Assembly (NCBI RefSeq): GCF_000276665.1
Contig: NW_004955425.1
Span: 26,015,841 to 26,079,840 of the forward strand
Reading direction: 5' to 3'
From: Chinchilla lanigera
Taxonomy: Eukaryota; Chordata; Mammalia; Rodentia; Chinchillidae
Length of the DNA stretch: 64,000 nucleotides
The translations under genes and the position numbers were made by a program. Positions 57,090-64,000 of the stretch are shown here, in pieces. The notes beneath the pieces were generated by a model, which searched no databases, was not told the DNA's origin, and saw only the letters and a list, made by a program, of their open reading frames with translations. The first letter of the stretch is position 1. Each line of letters begins with the position of its first letter.

Positions 57090-58085
57090 TGCTTAAGCAC
57101 ACCATCATACAAAAGGCCACATTTCTTCTAGTTGTTTCCTGAATATCCTCTCACCCCGGGCAGTCCAAGCCTTGTCCTCTCCCAGTTTACAATGCACGTT
57201 GACCCTGCTGAATGCCAAGTTCCATGGTGCTCAGTCACAGGGCCTTGGAGGAGAGCCATTCAGAGAAACTAAGCCAGGAACTTAAGTAATGCAAATGACT
57301 TATGTGATTCCACTGTACTAGTTAGTCACTTAGAGGTAAGTAATTACAGTCATCTTCATCCTTTGTAATCTTCCTAACTTTGTGGTATTTCCTGATCTGA
57401 CATACTTGGGTGTCATTACACCTATCAGCTGGGACGATGACTAATCCCTCTGAGCGAGTCTGTCTGTCTGCCGTTGCTCTTGTTTGTGGTGCAGAACCAT
57501 CTCTTTGTACATTTTAGCCAAAGGACCAATTATTATTATTACTTTTATAGATGTAACTTAACACAGTGCTGGAGCATAGCTAATGTCCAGTAAATGCTGG
57601 TTATAATAATTAAAAATCAGGATTTGCCCAGGTGCTGCCGAGTGGGTGGTTTTTGAAGCATTATAGTTATACCATAACCTGGGAAGTCTGTGAATGTTTT
57701 TCAAAAGTGGCCACAGCAAGAAACCCAAGGAAAGGTAGCAGAAGAAGTGTTTGCCTTAGCTCTTCTCATTTATTCTTTCCATTTCTTTAATTCTTTAGTG
57801 AAATAGGCAGCTGAAGACATCCCATAATGAGCATTCACTTGATAACTAATGACAGTTTTGGAATAATCATGTGAATAAGGTTCATTGTTTGGAAGATCTT
57901 TGTTAGCGCTTCAGTCATCCTCTGATATTGGTAAAATCTTCAGGAAGGGCGCTGTGCTGGTGCATGCCTGCTGCATCCTTGGGAAAGGCAGAGGTCAGGG
58001 AGCTGTCACTGAGCCCTGCCCCACCACCTGGTCCTCAGCCCTTAACATTACACCTGGCAGAAATTAAACATCTAATGCTATTCCC
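57090..58085. other. Intergenic DNA, no gene seen
   Basis: A short MIR/L2-like scrap lies near 57555-57600 (AACACAGTGCTGGAGCATAG). Otherwise unique. Confidence 0.5.
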
Positions 58086-58099
58086 AGTTTCTTTCTATC

Positions 58100-58311
58100 A
58101 TCTTCCTTCCTTCCTTCCTTCCTTCCTTCCTTCCTTCCTTCCTTCCTTCCTTCCTTCCTTCTTTCTTTCTCTCTCTCTATTGTCTTTCATCTTTCTTCCT
58201 TCCTTTTTCCTCCCCCCTCCTCTCTCCCCTCCCTCTTCCTCTTTCTCTTCCTGTTCCTCTCCCTCCCCATCTTTCTCTTCCTCCCCCTCCTCTTTCTCTT
58301 TCTCCTCTTTC
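58100..58311 (+). repeat. (TTCC)n microsatellite and long polypyrimidine tract
   Basis: About 15 TTCC units to 58160, then nearly uninterrupted C/T sequence to 58311. Confidence 0.96.
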
Positions 58312-58500
58312 CTTTGTGGTATTGGGGATTGAACCCAGGCCCTTCACACTGAGCTACATCCCTGCTCCTTTTCCTACATTTTTATTTTGAGAAAGGGTTT
58401 CACTAAGTCACTTGTTGGTCGGACTGGGCTCAAACTTGCAATCCTCCTGCCTCAGCTCACGGACTGCTGAAATTACAGGCATTACTTAGCCACCCCATCT
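58312..58500 (-). repeat. B1-ID dimer SINE, minus strand
   Basis: TGTGGTATTGGGGATTGAAC (ID half), TTTGAGAAAGGGTTTCAC and CCTCCTGCCTCAGCTCACG (B1 half). The polypyrimidine tract abuts its tail. Confidence 0.8.
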
Positions 58501-58519
58501 GGGTGAGCGTCTGATTCTT

Positions 58520-58615
58520 TTTTTTTTTTGGTTTTTCTCCGGTACCAGGAACCAAACTCACGACCTTGCGCTTGCCAGGCAGGCGCTTTTGCCGCTGAGC
58601 TAAATCCCCAGCCCC
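58520..58615 (-). repeat. ID-type SINE with perfect 16-bp target duplication, minus strand
   Basis: Poly-T, CTCCGGTACCAGGAACCAAA, CTTGCCAGGCAGGCGCTTTT, GAGCTAAATCCCCAGCCCC. TGAGCGTCTGATTCTT occurs at 58504-58519 and again at 58616-58631. Confidence 0.97.
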
Positions 58616-58634
58616 TGAGCGTCTGATTCTTATG

Positions 58635-59780
58635 AGCAGGTAAGGTGTGGAGTGCCCGCTGGCACTCTGTCCCAGCTCCACATGTGCACTGCGATTTCAG
58701 CTCTATTCCCGTCATCTTGAAGTTACCCAGATTCCCTTGGCTGCTGGTTGTGTTCCTGCTGTCAAAACAGACCATCTGTGCCCAGAAGAAGGCTGGTCAG
58801 CTGCGTGTCAGGACAGGGTGGTGGGAGAAGTTTCCCCAAGGTGCAAAAAATAAGGGGGCAGGTTGTCTGTAGAAGTTTTTAAAACAATAATAAAAGGAAC
58901 CAAAAGTTGGTTTACTTATTAGTATTTCCTATGCTGACCATCCTAAACACGGTCAGTGATTAAATGCTTCCCAAAACAAATAAGCAAACAACTTTTTTTG
59001 GCCTAAGTTCTAAACAGTTTGCTGTAGTAATTATTGTAAACTTACATATAAGTGGTAAGCAAGCACATTTTTATTATTGTTCTTTAATACACGTTGTGCA
59101 TCTCATGGGTTGGATTCTGAGGACCCCTCGTCAGCCATGTGGGTCCTCTGCCAGGGAACCCACGTTTGTAGTGAGGTGGCATCACCCCTGCTCATTCATG
59201 AGTGAGTTTGTGACTCTGCCTCAGTGGTATCAGATATCTCTGCATTTAGACAGTAGATTCCAAATAAAACCAAAGGCATGAGGTTGTTTACACCAAGAAG
59301 CATGATCAGTTGAAATTTTTAATGTATGTTTAAAATTTGAAAGAATAAGGGTGTGAACTGATGGATTTACTCCTGTAACAGACCAATATGAAGGTATGAC
59401 TGTTTTCCTTTTTCAAAAAATTCATGAATATAGATTAGAAAGTAGTAAGGCACTAACTTTTTCCTTTTATATACTTGAATGTGTGTTTCATTATTTATGA
59501 TTACTATTTACGTATGGTTCAATAGAAGAAACTTTTCACTGTCTGTGCTTCTCTTTCGGCCATTATTATTAGGTTTATTGTATGACTACTGCCTTTGTCC
59601 TGTGGGGAGGAAGGTGTTAAAAAATACCTCAAGGAGTCGAGTACTCTGGATTCGATGCTGAGTCTGAGTCACCCTGCTCCTTGCACACCTCACTTTGGGC
59701 TGCAGGCCATCGCCTGGCCTGGTGGCCAATGCTAGTGCAGGAGGGAAGTCTCTCTTCCTCCTGCTAGGCTCATGGCTGAG
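58635..59780. other. Intergenic DNA, no gene seen
   Basis: Unique sequence with no recognised feature. Confidence 0.5.
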
Positions 59781-59785
59781 GCTCA

Positions 59786-60147
59786 TGTGTCAGTCAGCTC
59801 TCTAGGGCTGTAACAAAATATGTGGCATAACGGATTTACAAGAGAAAAGTTTTACTTTGGCCCACAGTCCCTCGTTGATTGAACTTCTTGTTTTGGGTCT
59901 GTAGTGAGGCAGCACACTGTGGTCAGAGCATGTGGAAGAGCAAAACCTAGTGGCCAGGAAGCCAGCAAGAAAAGCATTAAAAAGAGAACGAGGAGGAAGG
60001 AAGTGCCAGGGTCCCACTCTTCCCTTAAGACCATGTGCCAGTGACCTAAGGACCACCCACAAAGCCCCAACTCTGAAGCCTTCTTCCTCTGGGACTAAAC
60101 CTACCGCACAGTCATTTGGGCAAACACTCACCATCCAAGCTATAGCA
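59786..60147 (-). mobile_element. MaLR-type solo LTR, minus strand
   Basis: TGTGTCAGTCAGCTCTCTAG, GGGCTGTAACAAAATATGTG, GGAAGCCAGCAAGAAAAGC, CCCACTCTTCCCTTAAGACC, end CCAAGCTATAGCA. Confidence 0.75.
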
Positions 60148-60149
60148 CC

Positions 60150-61400
60150 CTAACGACGAATGACAGGGTAATAGCCTAAAAGATACAAATCCACTTGATT
60201 TAAGTGTCAGTGACACAAGAGGTTTTAAAACTGAAGACCTAAAGAAATGGGGTCTTTGTGTATATTTTATGCTAAGTTTAGTGAAGACATGAGTAGTGTG
60301 ATTGGAAAAAGTGTATAATATAGTGGTAATGACTGGGGGGAACTTAGCAAGGCCTGTTTATTCAGCTTGTTCTCTGCATTCCTGTATCTTCAGAGGTAAG
60401 CATGTTCTTTTCTTCGAGGTACAGGGCACATACCTCCCAAATGAGGGTTTCGTGACCTGCTTTGGGAGAGAAGGGCAAGGGGGAGGGAGAGCGACCTTCC
60501 TGCTTCTGCTGTTTCTCAAATGCCAAGGTGCTATGTTTTGGAAGAGCATGTCCTAACCCCATCCCCATCATCTATGTTAGCCAGTCCTCTTATTCTCAGC
60601 TTATTTCTCCACTGACAGACCAGCATGCCTTGCACCAAACCCACAGGAGCATTGACTCTTGAAAGAATCAGTGCCCATATCTCTCCAACAGTGAGTATTC
60701 AGATGAAAGGAAATTTCCCATTAATCATCTATATCCTTTGTTTACTCAAAGGCAGAGTGTCATGGCATGGTCAGTGCCATTCTGGCACCTTTCTTCTTCA
60801 AGTCCGTCAGGGCACAGTGGTCATGTAGATGTCATTCTTACTAATAGATAAGAATGATCAATGTTGGCAAAATGGTCTCTGCTAAACAGGGCTCTGATCA
60901 GTCGTGACTAAATGACCCGCTTTGAGCTTTCTTTTGCCACTACTGGTTTCAAGGACAGTCTGGTAATAAGTAGGACTCCATGTGGGCCAGTTAAAGATGG
61001 TTTAAAGAAAGCGTTATTCATTAGAAACATATAACTAATATCAACTTCATTTTTAATTGAAGCCACAACAGCAAAGAAGGAAACATACTCTTAATTTATA
61101 GTTTCTTAATTTCTTCACAGTTTTGTCTTTTGGTTTCAGCCGCTCTCAGAATGCTCATTACAGAAAGGAACAGTGTTGCTTTACCTCTTTCCTGAACTCT
61201 TAATTTTTAACCAATGAGTGATTTCAATCCCCAACAGAAAAAGCTTCTGCACCCAGCTGGTCCAGCCCCTTCCCTGTCTTGTTTCTTGTCTCTTCCATTC
61301 CTTCTACTCTCCAGTTCTCTGTCCTGACACGGATCACAAAACACAGAGACCAGATCTGGGTGACCAAAGATGCCCTTTTCTCCTTGTCTTCTTCCTTTTC
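60150..61400. other. Intergenic DNA, no gene seen
   Basis: Unique sequence; short overlapping frames only. Confidence 0.5.
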
Positions 61401-61404
61401 CTCT

Positions 61405-61520
61405 TTTTTTTAGAGGTGGGAGTCTCTCTATGTCGCCCAGGCTGACCTTGAACTGCTGGACCAAGAGATCCTTGTATCTCAGCATCCTGAGTAGCTGGGA
61501 CTACACGTGTGCCACTTTGC
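61405..61520 (-). repeat. B1/Alu-type SINE, old, minus strand
   Basis: TTTTTTTTAGAGGTGGGAG, TATGTCGCCCAGGCTGACC, GCATCCTGAGTAGCTGGGAC. Single-unit form closer to proto-B1. Confidence 0.8.
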
Positions 61521-61524
61521 TTGA

Positions 61525-63560
61525 TTAAAAACCACTTATGTCTACGCCTGGGGTGGGCAGAGAGGGAATGATGTGAACACACTTAAAATGGCTTTGCCTC
61601 AAAAGTTGTCCTAGCTGTGCTGCTGTAGGAATTGTACCTGCAGAGCTGTTACACCTTGGGGTTGTGCTATAGAGACAGTATATTCACTTTTTGCCCTTTG
61701 GTGTTTCTAGTATAGCAAGGGGAGAGCTTTGAATGTATGAATATGTAGCAGTAAGCAGAAACCACTGAAAGGTAAGGTTTAAGGCTGGCAGACCATAGTA
61801 CCTTAAGAAGTCATTAGATTTAACTTGGCCCCAAGTCATTCCCACTTAATGGCTGCTCAGAGACTGGTACAGAGTTGTCCTCTGGTCTCCTTCCAGTCAC
61901 TGGTGCTCGCTGCCCATGACCAATGGCCCCATTATTCTATGGGCAAGTGCTGGCTGCTGGGCTGTGTCAAATCTCCTTTCTATTCCTCTTCTGAATGTAA
62001 GCTCAGGATTGCACTGTGGTGGTTGGGGGAGAAGTTTGGGAGCGGAAAGGGCATTTTAAAATGTGAAATTATTCTTGGGTATTGCTTGTTCTTTGCCCCA
62101 GGGGACCAGAAAAACAAGCTCAACCAGTGTCAAACTCTAACAAGTGTGTGAAGCTGCATGTTAATTCTCAGACGGGGTGTAATAAATTGTTAAGAACAGG
62201 GCACTTCCAGGTTGCTGTGGACTCTGAAGGAAAGTGGCGTGTCACAGTCTCCTACTTATTCTGAGGGGAGCACTTTTCAAACACGCTTAGTAAATATGCA
62301 AGCACACTTTCCACAAGGGTAATCTTCCCAGGAGGGTTTCCAGTGTCATGTCTGGAGATGTTTAATCTGAATGGCTGCAATGGCTTTTTGATCAGTGACC
62401 CCCCCCTTTCTCTAATTTCACAGCCCAGTTTACTGTTTACTTCCTGGTGCCCTTCCACTCTGTCGAATGCAGTTTCCGGTGACTGGCATTCTGTCTTGAT
62501 CAAAGCAAAAGAGGATTTTATGTTTGCTGTGTTTTCTGGTTGAAAGTGTGGGGGGAGTTTTTAGGTGTTAACAATGAGCCAACCTGGTATATAGCGCTTT
62601 CCTTACTTGAGGACCAGGAACTGAACTGGGGGATATTAGGAAGTCCCAGTGTGGGAATCATTAAAAGAATATGAATTTAGACTTTAAAGCCCAAGGCAAA
62701 TGGATACAACTTGCTCCAGAGCTAGTGTGTGCTTTCTGAAGGCAGAGCATTACCTAGTAATTTACTTCAATAAAAATCAAATCAGTTGATTTTCCAGGCA
62801 TCTTTCCACTTTATTTTCTTTGCAGTCAGTGACCTGCATGCCCCTTTATGATCCCTGGGTTGGAGGGAGCCAGGGCTGTGGTCGTGGGATCCTCCTCCTC
62901 TCAAGAAAGCCCAGTCAATAACCTTTTATTTCTGACCTTTTAACCGGCTCTAGTGGGCCATGAAAATCTGAATGCCATTTCTTTCAGATTCCTGGGAAGC
63001 TCCCGGTGTCTTGAATGGATTTCTCTGGCGGGGAAGTTTTGCTTTCATAACTTCAGGTCATTGATCCTGCAGGAACAGCCTCAAGTCATTTGCATCAGTG
63101 GTTTTTCTGGGAAAGAAGAGGTGTCTGCTGACGGGTGTGGTGGCGGTGTCACTAGATGTCTGAGTCCTCTCCAAAGGCAGGAAGCTCTCATTCATTACTA
63201 ACAGGGATGTGAATTGTCATTTTGGTGGGAAAATTCGAAAGACTGACCAGTAAGGTCAGTTGCTACTTACTCAGACTTACTGGAGTTCAAAACCCAGGCA
63301 GTACCAATTTTCTGAGGTGCTTCTGATGCCGTGTGTTTAGGCTTTGAAATGGTTCAGACTGAAACATGACAGGCGATGACAATGGCTTGCTGGAAATATC
63401 TGAACACAACTTGAAGCTGCCACCAAAGCCTGACTTGCAGTACAGCAGGAGCCCGGGGGAGAGTAGGGAGATGGATCCATTCCCTCCCCTGGGGCTCCAC
63501 AGGCCTCCCTCACTGCTCAGGCTGTCACTCTGGCTCAGTGACCAGTTGTGTCATACGTAT
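61525..63560. other. Intergenic DNA, no gene seen
   Basis: Unique sequence without recognised repeat or domain-bearing frame. Confidence 0.5.
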
Positions 63561-63817
63561 ACAATTAAGTATCCTTTTCTTCCTTTCTTTTTAATTTTCA
63601 TCAGTGCTTATCAATTTTATAAAACAGTAGCTTTCAGTGTGTTATTTTCTTTTTTTTTTTTCAATGTGATATTTTCATATGTACTTAAGTATCCTTTTAT
63701 GACTAGGAAATTGATATTTTACTTAAGCAATTCCCACGACTTTGATTGAGAGTCAACTGATAACCTAGATTCTAGCTCTCCTACCAGTATTTAGCTGTGT
63801 AGTTTCAGTTTTATATC

Positions 63818-63843
63818 ATTTTAATTAATTAATTAATTAATTT
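63818..63843 (+). repeat. (TTAA)n simple repeat
   Basis: About six TTAA units next to an ID fragment. Confidence 0.9.
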
Positions 63844-63844
63844 A

Positions 63845-63900
63845 GTGGTACTGGGATGGAACCCAGGGTCTTTGCTCTAAGCTACATCCCCAGCCCTTTA
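63845..63900 (-). repeat. ID-type SINE, partial, minus strand
   Basis: GTGGTACTGGGATGGAACCC, CTCTAAGCTACATCCCCAGC; the middle is shortened. Confidence 0.75.
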
Positions 63901-64000
63901 TTATTATTATTATTTTTTTTATTTTAAAGATAAAAGGAGGGAAACATTAACAGACATACAACATTTTACAACATATCACAAGCACAATACAGACAACACA

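Overview
The window is mammalian nuclear DNA, most likely from a non-murid rodent. It carries tRNA-Ala-derived ID (BC1-type) SINEs, 7SL-derived B1-type SINEs in both orientations, B1-ID dimers, ERVL-MaLR LTRs, degenerate L1 tails, MER2/MER5A DNA transposons and MIR/L2 relics. The young ID copies, with a gcctggcaag/aaggtcgtgagttcg signature, and the B1 type fit a lineage outside mice and rats; a beaver-like (Castorimorpha) source is a guess from memory.

One protein-coding gene is supported: ENC1 (ectodermal-neural cortex 1, KLHL37), on the + strand across about 1.56-13.4 kb. It reads as a CpG-island promoter, a non-coding first exon (about 1562-1937), a 3.3-kb intron, one exon holding the whole 589-codon ORF (5252-7021), a 3.8-kb intron starting 32 nt after the stop, and a 2.56-kb terminal 3'UTR exon (10855 to about 13.4 kb). 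Exon borders are inferred from splice consensus and no transcript was aligned. The UTR holds AU-rich pentamers, a Pumilio-type site and two G-quadruplex-capable tracts.

From about 13.4 kb to 64 kb I find no further convincing coding gene. In human, ENC1 borders a large gene-poor interval towards ARHGEF28, and this fits. The stretch mixes interspersed repeats, microsatellites and repeat-poor blocks that could hold distal ENC1 regulatory DNA. The blocks most worth checking are a GC-rich island at 20.9-22.0 kb, an AT-rich block at 22.05-22.5 kb, a pair of diverged 73-bp direct repeats each holding an octamer motif (32.19 and 32.87 kb), homeodomain/octamer clusters near 38.98 and 44.5-44.8 kb, and an AT-rich block at 39.7-40.0 kb. 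No tRNA gene, CRISPR array, operon or bacterial-type system is present, and nothing amounts to a clearly new biological system.
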